Below, piece by piece: positions 10,049-19,595 of a DNA stretch of 64,000 nt. The notes beneath the pieces are model-generated. The model was not told the DNA's origin. It made no database searches and was given only the letters and a program-made list of their open reading frames with translations. A program made the translations under genes and the position numbers. Source of the DNA: Hexactinellida sp. DTS-2022 (Eukaryota; Porifera; Hexactinellida); the NCBI GenBank assembly GCA_028753945.1, contig JAPNXP010000002.1, positions 10,354,001-10,418,000 on the forward strand, read 5' to 3'. Position 1 is the first letter of the stretch. Every line of letters starts with the position of its first letter.

Positions 10049-10051
10049 CCC

Positions 10052-10420
10052 ATGGACGTCATTACTACCTATCAGTTTACAGCACATCGACCCCCACCAA
10101 AACCACGCACTCAATACGCCTGTCGCAAATGCTTGGCCACATTAACTCTACTGGCCATCACGGAACTTAGTTACTCCACCCCCCTCTACACCACCCAGCT
10201 CTCCTACCAAACCACCGCTACCTATCAGGCTGGGCTGCTGTCTGTACTTCGAGTCACGTTCCGCGAGTTGTCAAAACTTTTTGAAAGTCACCACTCCCTG
10301 GAGCTGCCTGCCCTAGACACCCTCACCTACCGACGCCACCGCCGCCGCCTACTACTACTACTACTACTACTACGACTCACAACGAGTCGTTATTCCCAGA
10401 TGATGCAACACACCACCTAA
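10052..10420 (+). CDS. Island ORF 2: small protein with a CxxC pair
   Basis: 122 residues starting MDVITTYQF, just after ORF 1. It contains YACRKC (one CxxC pair near residue 25), an alpha-helical leucine-rich middle (YQAGLLSVLRVTFRELSKLF), and ends in an arginine cluster followed by a run of leucines encoded by a CTA triplet repeat. No family recognised. Together with CYTC in ORF 3 and CNLC in ORF 4 it suggests a zinc-binding accessory protein of the element. Whether each frame is a separate gene or part of a larger interrupted one is not clear. Confidence 0.35.
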   Translation: MDVITTYQFTAHRPPPKPRTQYACRKCLATLTLLAITELSYSTPLYTTQLSYQTTATYQAGLLSVLRVTFRELSKLFESHHSLELPALDTLTYRRHRRRLLLLLLLLRLTTSRYSQMMQHTT

Positions 10421-10434
10421 CCAACCGACACGAC

Positions 10435-10821
10435 ATGACCATCAGCAGCACCACCAGCACTACCCACCACCCCACCGAGCTGCTGCCAGAACTCCACTCC
10501 CTGCAAAAGGCAGTCCAAGAGGCCTGCCAGCGTCACGACCTCTGTTATACCTGTGGACGTTCCAGCCCTACTCTGAGATTCCTCACCAGGGAAGCAGCCC
10601 TCAAGTGTACACCTGTCCACGACCTCTCGTCTATCCCTACCAAGGGCACACCTTCCGGCGTCACACGCCACACCGGCAAGCCTCCCTATGGACACACGCT
10701 CAGTACTTCTGGCCTCGTCTCTGCCACCCACACCCTCTATACCCCTCTTTCCCTTCCTCCTCCTGGATGGGCTCCTCCGCATCGTCCAGCGCCTACCTCT
10801 TTCTGCGCTACTCTTGGCTAA
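10435..10821 (+). CDS. Island ORF 3: small protein with a CxxC pair
   Basis: 128 residues starting MTISSTTSTT, in the same direction as ORF 2. The most gene-like part is ELHSLQKAVQEACQRHDLCY followed by TCGRSSPTLRFL, with a CYTC pair near residue 40 and a further Cys downstream. The C-terminal half is low in complexity and overlaps ORF 4 in another frame, so only the first 60 residues or so carry weight. Function unknown. Confidence 0.3.
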   Translation: MTISSTTSTTHHPTELLPELHSLQKAVQEACQRHDLCYTCGRSSPTLRFLTREAALKCTPVHDLSSIPTKGTPSGVTRHTGKPPYGHTLSTSGLVSATHTLYTPLSLPPPGWAPPHRPAPTSFCATLG

Positions 10822-11321
10822 ATTTGGTGTCGCCATTTCTCGGCCTACCCCTCACCAGTCCCGAAGAGGCCTTCCTAGACCACACGTGCAACCTGTGTGA
10901 GTCTGCTGATAACGCCATCGCACGTTCCGAAATTCATCTGGCTATACGTCAAGAGCGCGACTATGCACGCTTCAGCGATCCGCCCAAAAGTAAGGCACGT
11001 CGCGTTACCCACCCAGCACCCTTACCCGATGTATGGGAGCACCACCAGCCCCCGATATATGTCTACTACACCCCCGGAGGCCACCCCGCAGCACACCTTC
11101 TTCCTCCTCCTCCTCCTCCAGCTCCACCTTCAGCTCCAGTTCCTAAACAGACGACACCCAATGATGAGATGGACCTCGAGGAACTACCACCCTTACAAGA
11201 CTTGCTCGACTTCTCCTTCTCCTCCGCCTGCTCCTCCTCTTCCTCTTCACTCTCTTCACTCCCCCCTGGGTCGAAGCACACTCTCATCGCCCCCGACAAG
11301 GACACCTGCACCACTCGTTAA
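10605..11321 (+). CDS. Island ORF 4: Cys-pair protein with proline and acidic tracts
   Basis: The 238-residue frame is best supported from about residue 85, where it reads SPEEAFLDHTCNLCESADNA with a CNLC pair. An alpha-helical charged segment (HLAIRQERDYARF), a proline run, the acidic stretch DEMDLEELPPLQDLLDF and a serine-rich tail follow. The first 80 residues overlap ORF 3 and may not be used. It ends close to the point (11352-11359) where a hAT MITE interrupts the island. Function unknown; its position just before the reverse transcriptase suggests an accessory protein of the same element. Confidence 0.35.
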   Translation: MYTCPRPLVYPYQGHTFRRHTPHRQASLWTHAQYFWPRLCHPHPLYPSFPSSSWMGSSASSSAYLFLRYSWLNLVSPFLGLPLTSPEEAFLDHTCNLCESADNAIARSEIHLAIRQERDYARFSDPPKSKARRVTHPAPLPDVWEHHQPPIYVYYTPGGHPAAHLLPPPPPPAPPSAPVPKQTTPNDEMDLEELPPLQDLLDFSFSSACSSSSSSLSSLPPGSKHTLIAPDKDTCTTR

Positions 11322-11359
11322 TCCTCCGCCTTCAACAAGAGAAGGGTATTACTACGCAG

Positions 11360-11935
11360 CAGTGTTGTAAATCATTTCAAATATTTGATTTGATTTGATT
11401 TGATTTAAGAGAATTTGAATTCTCAAATGATTTGATTTGATTTGATTAGAAATTATTTGAATCCTCAAATGATTTGATTTGATTTGATTTGAAAATATTT
11501 TAATTCTCAAATGATTTGATTTAATTTGATTTGAAATTATTTCAAATCATTTAAAATCATTTTCGAATCATTTTTCAAATCATTTTCAGATCATTTTCAA
11601 ATAATATTCGGTAAATCATTTTCAAATCGTTTCCAAATCGCTTTAGTATAATTTCACATCATTTTCTATTCAATTTCAAATATATAAGATCATTTTCAAA
11701 ATTTCTATACGTTTTGACAGTGATTCTGAAATGATTTGAAAGTTTCAAATTTTTCAAATATCTGATTTGATTTGATTTGAAATTATTTGAAATTTCAAAT
11801 ATTTGATTTGATTTGATTTGAAATGATTTGAAATCTCAAATGGTTTGAAATGATTTGATTTGAAATAATTTTAAATCTAAAATAATTTGATTTGATTTGA
11901 TTTGAGAAAAAAAAAATGATTTATTTACAACCCTG
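11360..11935. mobile_element. 576-bp hAT-type MITE inserted in the island
   Basis: Ends are CAGTGTTGTAAATCATT and, inverted, CAGGGTTGTAAATAAATCATT. The flanks CTACGCAG (11352-11359) and CTACGCCG (11936-11943) are an 8-bp target duplication with one mismatch. The body is a degenerate ATTTGATTTG repeat with no coding potential. The element sits between the small island ORFs and the reverse transcriptase. Confidence 0.88.
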
Positions 11936-12137
11936 CTACGCCGCTTAGGCGGCTGCGGAGGACCCCCTTACTTCCCGCACATCCCCAACCCGAACACTTC
12001 CACAGACCCCTGCTGACCTGGCTCCTGGATATGGCCCAACTAGTGCAGAAACTCGTGTCTTTTGGCGAAAATTTCCAAAAGACGCCCACAAACCCACTCT
12101 GACACCCTTCATCACCCCCTGGGAGGATATCCTCGAT

Positions 12138-12914
12138 TTGTCGCCGGAAGTGGCGACGCCGCTCGTCCATATACCGTTGCCGTTCCAAAGCGTTTGTATT
12201 CAACGCGAGTATACCTGCTTTCTACGACAAGTCAGTGCCCGCCTGAGGAAGGGCGATCTCACCCTCCTCAGGTGCGACAAGGGACCCGGGATGTGTCTCC
12301 TACCCAGGCGCCACCTGCGCGAACTCTACCAGACCTACATGGGCAACAACGCCAACCCACCCAGTACACCCTGCGCCACCAACCTCTACAAGAGGGCACT
12401 CTCGGGGCTAAAGATTGCCCTCATTCAAAGAAACAAACACGTGCGCGTCGGCGCCTGCGACGATCGTTGCCCAAAGCTCTACTTTAAAGTGAAGGCGCAC
12501 AAGGACGCCTTCCAGGCGTGCCTTCAACTGACGCCTGCCTCAGAAGTGTACACATTCTGCCTCACAGCCCTCGAGATGACGCCTCTTTTGCGGCCCATCG
12601 TGAACCATAGTCACATCCTCACCAGCCTCTGCTCGCGGTATCTTCGCCGCAGGATCACACCCATCCTGGAGCAGGCTACCTACCTCACTCAGGATGTCTT
12701 TGAGACAGTGGCACGCCTGGAGGCGTACGGCCCCCCCGGCACCATCTACACGGGCGACCTCGTCAAATTCTATCCCAGCACCTCACACGCGTCCGTCCTC
12801 GAGGCCTATCGGTACTATTTCCCGGGCGAGAACACCAACTATGCACTCCTGTGTGCCACTCTCAAGTTTAACTTGCCACCGACGGCCACGCCATCTACTA
12901 CCTGGGGCCGATAG
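12138..12914 (+). CDS. Penelope-like reverse transcriptase, fingers and palm part
   Basis: 258 residues. Near residue 55 the frame has LTLLRCDKGPGMCLLPR, like the DKG-G-V-V motif of Penelope-like RTs. Then come PKLYFKVKAHKD (like the 'KIHK' motif), LLRPIVNHSHILT (the RPIV motif 2a) and YTGDLVKFYPST (motif A with its Asp) near residue 218. Codon and base composition are far richer in GC than the surroundings. The element would prime cDNA on a nicked target, as this retroelement class does. I see no GIY-YIG endonuclease, which is consistent with an Athena/Coprina-like (endonuclease-free) branch or with loss. The copy is interrupted in a few places and looks inactive. Confidence 0.65.
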   Translation: MSPEVATPLVHIPLPFQSVCIQREYTCFLRQVSARLRKGDLTLLRCDKGPGMCLLPRRHLRELYQTYMGNNANPPSTPCATNLYKRALSGLKIALIQRNKHVRVGACDDRCPKLYFKVKAHKDAFQACLQLTPASEVYTFCLTALEMTPLLRPIVNHSHILTSLCSRYLRRRITPILEQATYLTQDVFETVARLEAYGPPGTIYTGDLVKFYPSTSHASVLEAYRYYFPGENTNYALLCATLKFNLPPTATPSTTWGR

Positions 12915-12922
12915 GGATCCCG

Positions 12923-13273
12923 ATGGGTCTCCCTCTCTCGCCGGAGCTGGCACGCCTCGTCAACTGTCACCTCCTGCGAAACTATCGACCACCTTCCGGC
13001 GGCCTACTCACACTCTATTTTGATGACTTGGCGGCGAAGTTTCCCCTCAACGACGACAGGACTCTCCGCGAGCTGAGAGACGTGTACAGCATCACGCACA
13101 CCGCGGACAACCTGACCCAGGATGCCGTCTACGACCCTGGCAGGCAGGCGTGGACACCACGCGTACAACACGATCGACCCCCTCTACCCATTGATGAGGA
13201 GACGATGTATCCCTTCCCGGTACAGATGGCCCACGCCTACATGGGCTCGGCCCACCGAATGACCCGCATCTAG
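12923..13273 (+). CDS. Penelope-like reverse transcriptase, motif B and catalytic motif C part
   Basis: 116 residues in the next frame. They start MGLPLSPELARLVNCHL (motif B, G-x-P-x-G-x-x-L-S-P type) and continue to LYFDDLAAKF, whose F-D-D is the catalytic motif C of reverse transcriptases. Its order directly after the preceding RT frame supports a single ancestral RT gene. Downstream, up to about 13545, gene-like sequence continues (RTYIFPVKPKPILAYKF and RPTFHSLRKHI), probably the thumb and C-terminal region. The FDD variant of YxDD and the unusual upstream ORFs separate it from the well-known Penelope families. Confidence 0.62.
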   Translation: MGLPLSPELARLVNCHLLRNYRPPSGGLLTLYFDDLAAKFPLNDDRTLRELRDVYSITHTADNLTQDAVYDPGRQAWTPRVQHDRPPLPIDEETMYPFPVQMAHAYMGSAHRMTRI

Positions 13274-13562
13274 ACATACTTTGCTGACGCGCTGACACAC
13301 CTGCTCAAATTTTATGCACCGGCACTCATTGCCAGGGGGAAGCAACCCGCCCCCCAGATAGCATCGTTTGTAGAGATTTGTTATTTCCCACAACCCATCA
13401 GGACGTACATCTTTCCCGTCAAACCGAAACCCATCCTGGCGTACAAGTTTTCAACACAACGACCCACCTTCCACAGCCTCAGGAAACACATCAGACCGGC
13501 TTTTCGCCCCTCACGCGCCCTGCAGCAATGCTACTCTCCCACCTGACGTTCTCGTAGGAGCA

Positions 13563-13614
13563 GGGCCAGCACCAGCACCAGCACCAGCACCAGCACCAGC
13601 ACCAGCAACGAGCA
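13563..13614. repeat. (AGCACC)n hexanucleotide repeat
   Basis: About eight CAGCACC-type units downstream of the RT region, within the GC-rich island. It would encode a Pro/Ala/Gln-type low-complexity tract. Confidence 0.7.
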
Positions 13615-14452
13615 GCAGGACGGCGATCAGCTTCGGGATGGAACGGGCGAAAACACACCAGCAGCAGCCGCAGCCGTCTCGACCTAGCATCAAGTGGATC
13701 TACCCCTTCCGTCTGGTCGGCAAAATGAGCATGTCAGCACTAACAGGTTTACTCGCCTACACGTGTCCTCCAGGGCCAGATTAAGGCGGGGGCTGATGGG
13801 GCTGCAGCCCCAGGCCCATCTTCAAAATAGGCCCACCACGTTGTGCCATAGGCCTCGAAGGCTTATCCAGTAGATTAAGGTTGGGCACTTTAAGCATCCT
13901 GATTTCATACGCTGGCTCAAGTGGAACTACCAAATTCTTGTTACGTTAAGTTTACTATTTTGTTGGAAAATGCCAATGATTTCTGTGCATGCACTTCTAA
14001 GTTCTAACTAATATATATGTTCAATTAATTTTTGACTAAACAATAGTTTAGATTTTCATTCTGATATAAATTTTTGTCAGTAAGCATTACTTTAGGTTTT
14101 CTTTTATTAGATCTTATTAACTATCACAGATAATGTAATCCACCAGCATACTTTGTATTTATAATTTATTTCGTTTCATTATATGCACTTTCGATTGTAC
14201 TTGTATTTTGCTCATTCCTTATTATTTCATTTTTGATAAATCGAGAAAAAGATAGATTTAAAAATATCGTAGTGGCTGGGACAAAGCAAAGGCTCAAGAA
14301 GAAAAAAACTACAAGAAGTTTTAGAATGTACACGTGAATAATGAACCTCTTTGCCTTAATTAGCAGAATATCCATCTGTTCCACCCAATTGCAATATGCT
14401 TAGTGAAACTGAAATTTTAACTGTATTTACTTACCTTCAAGAAGAATCACTA

Positions 14453-14625
14453 CAGTCGAAATCGGGTTTTTTTGCCACGGGTTTTTGCATCTCCGGGTTA
14501 TTTTGCCTCCTTGCTTCTTCATAACCTCATAGAATTATATATTGTTAAATACGGATTTTTTTGCGTATCGTGTTTTTTGCCTCTTTTCCATGCACTTAGG
14601 GGGAAAAAAACCCCGATTTCGACTG
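14453..14625. mobile_element. 173-bp pogo/Tc1-type MITE (CAGTCGAAA family), copy 1
   Basis: Ends CAGTCGAAATCGGG and its inversion, flanked by TA on both sides (14451-14452 and 14626-14627). Other copies lie at 22535-22721 and 33368-33531. Inserted in the hAT element at 13771-15511. Confidence 0.88.
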
Positions 14626-14634
14626 TATTCTCAA

Positions 14635-15420
14635 ATGATGTGGGGAAATGGAAAATTACTGATGGTTTACGCGAGTACTTTTGTCAAAAAGTGGTTTGCT
14701 GTTTGTCAGCACATGGATAGTGACTTTAGTTCCTCAGAGAGGACATATCCTAGTGAAAGATTTATGCGGCGTTGTACCAAGTCACTCTTTTATCGTGATC
14801 AGTTAAACGGTGAGAAGTTTTATCGTGACTGGCTTGCTATTCGATAGAATCTAAGAAACTGTATTGCGCAATCTGCATGTTATTTTCAACACCAGACTAA
14901 CACAGTCAGTTGCATAAAACATCTATTCAAAAACTTATTTTGCGAAAAATTACTGGTGGACGTATAGATGAAAGTCTAATTGAGCAATATGAGTCTGAAA
15001 AAAAGTATTGGAATCAAGTACTCAAGAGAATTTAAGTGTAATCATGCTTTCTTCAAGAGGTCTTTAATTTCGTGGAAGTGATGAGATAGTAAGATCTGTA
15101 CATAATGGTAATTATTTGGGTTGTCTCGAGTTATTAGCTGAGTATGATTCATTCCTTGCAGAACATATTTAGGAACGTGCGAACAAAGGGCGAGGCCACA
15201 TATCATACACAATTTGCGATGAATTTATCCAAATAATAGGACAGCAGTTTCTCCGACAGATTATATTAGAAATCAAGACTGCTAAGTACTATTCTGTTAG
15301 TGTGGACTCCACACCAGTATTTCGCACATAGATCAGCTAACCCTAATAATTTGATATGTATTACCGACAGGTCCAGTGGAACGATTTCTTAGATTAATTC
15401 CAATAGTTACATAATTAATA
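14635..15420 (+). pseudogene. Broken ZMYM1-like hAT transposase (N-terminal half)
   Basis: A TTF-type zinc-finger segment is readable as SLFYRDQLNGEKFYRDWL (ORF 14542-14847). ESLIEQYESEKKYWNQVL, GNYLGCLELLAEYDSFLAEH and IKTAKYYSVSVDSTP follow in different frames, in the same order as residues 205-330 of the better copy at 44517-46028. Frames are broken by several stops and shifts: after WLAIR near 14847, near 15035 and near 15170. The C-terminal half with the dimerisation domain is missing. It is a dead copy of a DUF4371-type hAT transposase. Confidence 0.75.
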
Positions 15421-15545
15421 AAATATGTTTTGTCGTAAATAGAATTGTCAAGTAAGTAGAACCATCAAAATTATGCAGCTCCAGGCCTACTAGTCCCTTA
15501 ATCCGGCCCTGGTGTCCTCCCACGTCCACCCTATCTCTGAGACGA

Positions 15546-15968
15546 TTGCGACAGCAACTGGCAGGACGGCCAGCACTCCGGATACGCCTATATCTTCGCG
15601 GCATTCACAGACCGCCTCAGTTCGTGCTAGGCCACATGGGCGGCAGCGATACATCTCGTCGCCTGGCCTGGGCTAAATTTAGTCTCACCTTTCCCCAGAC
15701 TATTTTGCAATGTGTACCCGCGACCAACCAACCTGGGTGCCACCTCTGCATCTGTTACCGCATGTTTATGCGAGCACCCCTCACACAGCCGATCATCCCG
15801 TGCGCGACGTTAAAGTGTTTATACCTATTGTGCTGGAAGACGCCCAGGGACCCCAATCAACCGGCACATTTCTACATCGGCACGTCCCACATGTTGGGAG
15901 GACAGCTTAGTGATGTCGCACGCACATCTAGAATCAAACGTGAAGTCATAAGCGATCGCTTCTACTAG
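15546..15968 (+). other. GC-rich island, right segment: degraded coding sequence
   Basis: After the hAT insertion the GC-rich composition resumes at 15520 and lasts to about 16130. Overlapping frames occur at 15546-15968 and 15710-15910 (VRDVKVFIPIVLEDAQGPQS), and another runs to about 16120 (VDTNVVKWTERVLRTYPEAL). These look gene-like in composition but I do not recognise a family. It is the downstream continuation of the same element as the reverse transcriptase, and it appears broken. Confidence 0.4.
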
Positions 15969-16151
15969 CAAATCCTCTACATTTACCCCGGGCAGTACCA
16001 GTTTGAAGCTGGTAGGGTCGACACCAACGTGGTCAAGTGGACTGAACGCGTGTTGCGCACGTATCCGGAAGCTTTGGTGTATAACTTTCGCGAGATTGAT
16101 CAGTTTCAGGGCAAGCCAAACGATTGTGAAGGTTCAGAGAGAAGGTTTTGT

Positions 16152-16294
16152 AGCTTAATTAGTCTATGCATTGTTTGTTGTTTTGCATGTACTTGGCATT
16201 GCATGCCACTAGTATTTTTGCTAGGTTCGTAGTCTTATGCGTTGTTTGTTGTTTTGCATAGGCATGGCATTGCATGCCACTAGTATTTTTATAT
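16152..16294 (+). repeat. Two approximately 72-bp tandem units
   Basis: TGTTTGTTGTTTTGCAT and GGCATTGCATGCCACTAGTA occur twice, at about 16152-16225 and 16226-16294, right after the GC-rich island ends. TTGCATGCCA contains a small palindrome. This may be the 3' untranslated end of the island element. Confidence 0.7.
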
Positions 16295-16428
16295 TGTTTA
16301 TTTCTCTTAGCCAGACATTGTGTTGTTGGCAATAGCAGCTCCTTCGAGTTGACTTTATTAAATCTTGACTTTATCTGAGTTTATAGTTTGCACTTTAGTA
16401 CTAAACTCAAATGAGTGCTTCCATGCAT

Positions 16429-16429
16429 G

Positions 16430-16463
<34 letters not shown>

Positions 16464-16465
16464 CG
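16429..16465. repeat. (GATA)n microsatellite
   Basis: About nine GATA units between the island and direct repeat R. Confidence 0.9.
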
Positions 16466-16477
16466 TGTCTAGTTTAA

Positions 16478-16766
16478 CCAAGCAATAAGACAATTTACGC
16501 ATTCGAAGCATAGGATTTTACAGCTATTAACCATAATTGTCAATTAACATATTTGATTTTGAACTATTCTAAACATATCACACTGGAACCTGCCCGGGTT
16601 TTACTCCATAATACACACTATTGCTATTTTAGTTCGTTACTGTATTCCGTTTGAGTTCATTTGCGAGATTAGTTGTTTATTATTAGTCAAAATTGGTATG
16701 TTAGAAGAGTTTAGTTTTAATATGACATCTGAGAGACAATTTGTAACAGTTTTCTCCCTTTAACAA
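16478..16766 (+). repeat. Direct repeat R, full copy (right side)
   Basis: About 95% identical by eye to 6106-6393, in the same orientation, including GAACCTGCCCGGGTTTTAC and TATGACATCTGAGAGACAAT. It lies immediately downstream of the GATA run and closes the GC-rich island. Confidence 0.85.
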
Positions 16767-16771
16767 GTTAA

Positions 16772-17470
16772 GGTTCAGGTATACTCTACAAAATCCCAAA
16801 ATTTCGATAAAATCCCAATTATTGTAAATCTCGTTTTTATTGCATTTTCGGATTGTATTGACACCAATGTGTACTCTCAAGAGATTTCTAAGAGAAATTC
16901 CTATTATTCTTCCAGTTTGACACACTTTGGTCACCTCAATCTAGGTATTATTGATGTAAATTATTTTTTCAAAAGCCTCTATCTCAAAACCAACATTTTC
17001 AGTATTGGGTAATAGGTCATTTTGTCAATTTTGGTCGTGGAATCATAAGCTCAACGGTTTCGGATAGATCTCGTGAAGATAAAACTAATGAGTGCAGAGA
17101 TTTATTCTATTATGGATAGTTCATGTGCTTTTTGGATTTTGGATCAGGAAAGTCTTCATTTGAAAGTCGACATCACATAAAAGTATTTGAAATCCAGAAA
17201 AATCCAGATATTCACAATTCCTGCACTCATTAGTTTTATTACATCCAGCTAAACACATTCAATCAATAATATTATTGGTCTTGTAAATCTTTGCTGATTG
17301 ATCTTATACCCAATAGTGGTAAAATTAAAAAATATATTTTTCCTCTCTTAGTTTATTTGCCAATATTATTGTATTTTTGGCATCCTGAGGATGAAGTAAA
17401 CCCGCTGTAAAAAAATTAATTCATTCGGGTGAATAGTTATGGTAGAAGTACTCTAGAGGATACCTGAACC
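16772..17470. mobile_element. 699-bp MITE family D with TTAA-GG ends
   Basis: Starts GGTTCAGGTATACTCTA after TTAA (16768-16771) and ends with the inverted ATACCTGAACC before TTAA (17471-17474). No ORF. The ends resemble family A (both begin GGTT). Confidence 0.85.
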
Positions 17471-17474
17471 TTAA

Positions 17475-18735
17475 AGCTGATTTTCTGGACAATAAAATTT
17501 TGAAGGTAAACTTGGTATATTTTCGCACTATATTTAGCTATTTTTATCCTGAGCAAGTTTTGAGGTTAGTTAGAAGTATTCAGAGAATCTATAGACATGT
17601 TCTATAGTGATTTATCAGTTTCCTATAAGGGACACCGTTAACTTCCTCCTGATATGTGACGAATTTTAATATTCATTTTATATTTAAAATTTTCATGTTT
17701 AAAATTTTCATAGGTATTTAAAAACAAAATAACTTATCCAATGATCATGGCTGTCCTGTTATTTAATATATATACATTGATGCATATTTGTATAACTATT
17801 CGAGATCCCCGCATTCTTCACGATAATTCGAGTTAAGTCGTGGTGATAGTGATGACCGCCGCATAAGTATTCCTTAAAATTAGAAATTCAATTTTTCAAA
17901 AAATTGCGTTAGGAAAGTTTATCTTGACTGATTTCCAGACCTATTAGTATAGTTCTCTCAAACCCCAATTAAATTGTAGATGAGGTATTTTTCTAAGCAA
18001 AATGTCACATGTGGTGAGGTGTGACCACGGCTTAAATTTTATAATAATCTGGTTCTGATACTTGAATGCTATATATATATAAGGAAAACTTTATAAAAGT
18101 TTAAAATATAGTAAAAAATCTCCATATTTGGTCATTTCAATAAAAATGACGTCACTAATTATCCTCAGGGAAGGTCCTAGAAATGAGATTTTTGGAAAAT
18201 TGCACTTCTAGGTTAAAATTATGTTATTGAACTACAACATAGCAGCATAAACTCGTTTTCCAGTGTTAACATAAAATTCACCATATTTTCGCGTACAGCA
18301 TCCTTAACTATTTTTTTGGATCAATTGTTGATTATTTTTGTCTGACAATAATATGGCAAAAGTTATGTTGACTCCATTCTTTCGAATATTGGCGAATGTA
18401 CAACGGACAATCGATGGAAACTCTGAAAACGAATCGACTGATATACAAATAGGTCATATCTCAGAAAATAACTATGGAAATAGTCAAAACCTTGTGCAAA
18501 CTATATATATTTCCGTCACGACAGTTTGGGGAAAGAAAAAAATTCGGGATAATTTTTATCCTTCTTACATAATCGACAAATTTTCGTCCGGGGAATACCG
18601 TTACACAGGCTAAAATCCACAAAATAGAAATCTAATGGAGCAGAATACAATAGAGACAATTACAGAATTAAAGAAAAATGACAGTGATTGCGAAAAAAGA
18701 TATTCATGGCATGTAGAAATAATTATAGGTTGTTC
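17475..18735. other. AT-rich non-coding stretch with dispersed repeats
   Basis: No gene is seen; the 91-residue frame at 18338-18613 has no recognisable features. Repeat F lies at 17873-18027. GCATCCTTAA at 18296-18305 is a right end of the TTAAGGATGC family (compare 26545-26557). CGTCCGGGGAATACCGTTA at 18587-18605 is shared with repeat D (21478, 57148). Confidence 0.5.
17873..18027 (+). repeat. Dispersed repeat F, copy 1
   Basis: AAATTGCGTTAGGAAAGTTT...GCAAAATGTCACATGTGGTG is nearly identical to 24633-24783. At the second site a tRNA-like sequence follows directly; here it does not. Confidence 0.8.
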
Positions 18736-19395
18736 CATTTCTGCCGAAACTCTCGAGCGCCAGGGGGGGTGTAACTCTTACATTAAAATGTGAAAGGTAA
18801 AAAAACGATGCCTATGGTGCATGGGCGCAAAGTTTTACATGTATGAAGTTAGAGTTGGGTGGGCTTGGAGCGAGTGTAGCGAGCGACCTTTTGGGGGTTT
18901 TGGGGGCAAGCCCCCCAGAAAAAAAATGGACTGCGAGATACCCAGATATCGATTTGTTTTGAATGAATTATACGTATATTTTACTATCCCAAATTATATT
19001 GAACATAGTATTTTTTATCCAGAGGGCACGGTAACTCCCACCAATAATGTTACCTCCTTCCATTTTACCGGGGGGACGCACGTCCCCCAGCGCATCCCCC
19101 TGTTTACACCACTGCTATGGTGGCTAAAAATCATTATGTTGGAAGGGCATAATTGTATACTACTACATATAAAAATCATCCAATGTTATTTAGAAAATCT
19201 CCTTATTGAAATATAATTTTTCATTGGGTCTATGTTCTATACGTGTAACATTAAAGAATATGTCTAATATACCCTCCCTGACCAGGAGGGGTATGTCCTC
19301 CCTGAATATTTCCTCAGCCAGGGGGGGTGAAACCCTCCCTGACAAAAAACCTGGGAGGGTGAAACCCCCCTGACCCCCCACTTTCGGCGCCTATG
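18736..19395. mobile_element. 660-bp hAT-type MITE (GCCGAAA ends)
   Basis: The left end CATTTCTGCCGAAACTCTC and the right end ACTTTCGGCGCCTATG match, inverted, the ends of the smaller copy at 51838-52085. Flanking GGTTGTTC and GGAGGTTC are 6/8 identical, as expected for an old 8-bp duplication. Subterminal G/C runs form stems (GGGGGCAAGCCCCCC). No credible protein. Confidence 0.75.
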
Positions 19396-19595
19396 GGAGG
19401 TTCAATGGCAAGTGCATTTTCTACAACAAAATTTAATCAAAATTTTAAGAGAAACTAGAAAAATAACAAATTGTTATTTAACTTTTTTCACAGACCCTTT
19501 ATAGGGTAAATGGCGTAGAATGTGCCAAGAATATATAAAGAATAATATATTAATGCACAAAACAATTCATCAAAATGTATGTATACCAGTGTAAT

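Larger units (their letters stand above)
13771..15511. mobile_element. 1741-bp hAT element inserted in the island
   Basis: The ends are CAGGGCCAGATTAAGG and, inverted, CAGGGCCGGATTAAGG. They are flanked by a perfect 8-bp duplication, GTGTCCTC, at 13763-13770 and 15512-15519. Composition inside is AT-rich, and the GC-rich island resumes outside both ends, so this element split the island. It holds a broken ZMYM1-like transposase and a nested pogo-type MITE. Ends and protein are close to the larger hAT at 42611-46813. Confidence 0.93.

Noticed and set aside
9416-11370. DNA-virus genes, considered because of GC-richness, small ORFs and TATA boxes
   Set aside because: No capsid, polymerase or ATPase motif is visible; the only recognisable protein in the island is a reverse transcriptase.
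12138-13273. LTR retrotransposon, DIRS or hepadnavirus reverse transcriptase
   Set aside because: The DKG, KAHK and RPIV motifs before motif A and the LSP motif B match Penelope-like RTs; no protease, RNase H, integrase or tyrosine recombinase is seen in the neighbourhood.
18338-18613. 91-residue ORF starting MSDNNMAKVM
   Set aside because: No domain, no splice context, composition equal to random AT-rich DNA, and it overlaps sequence (CGTCCGGGGAATACCG) shared with non-coding repeats.
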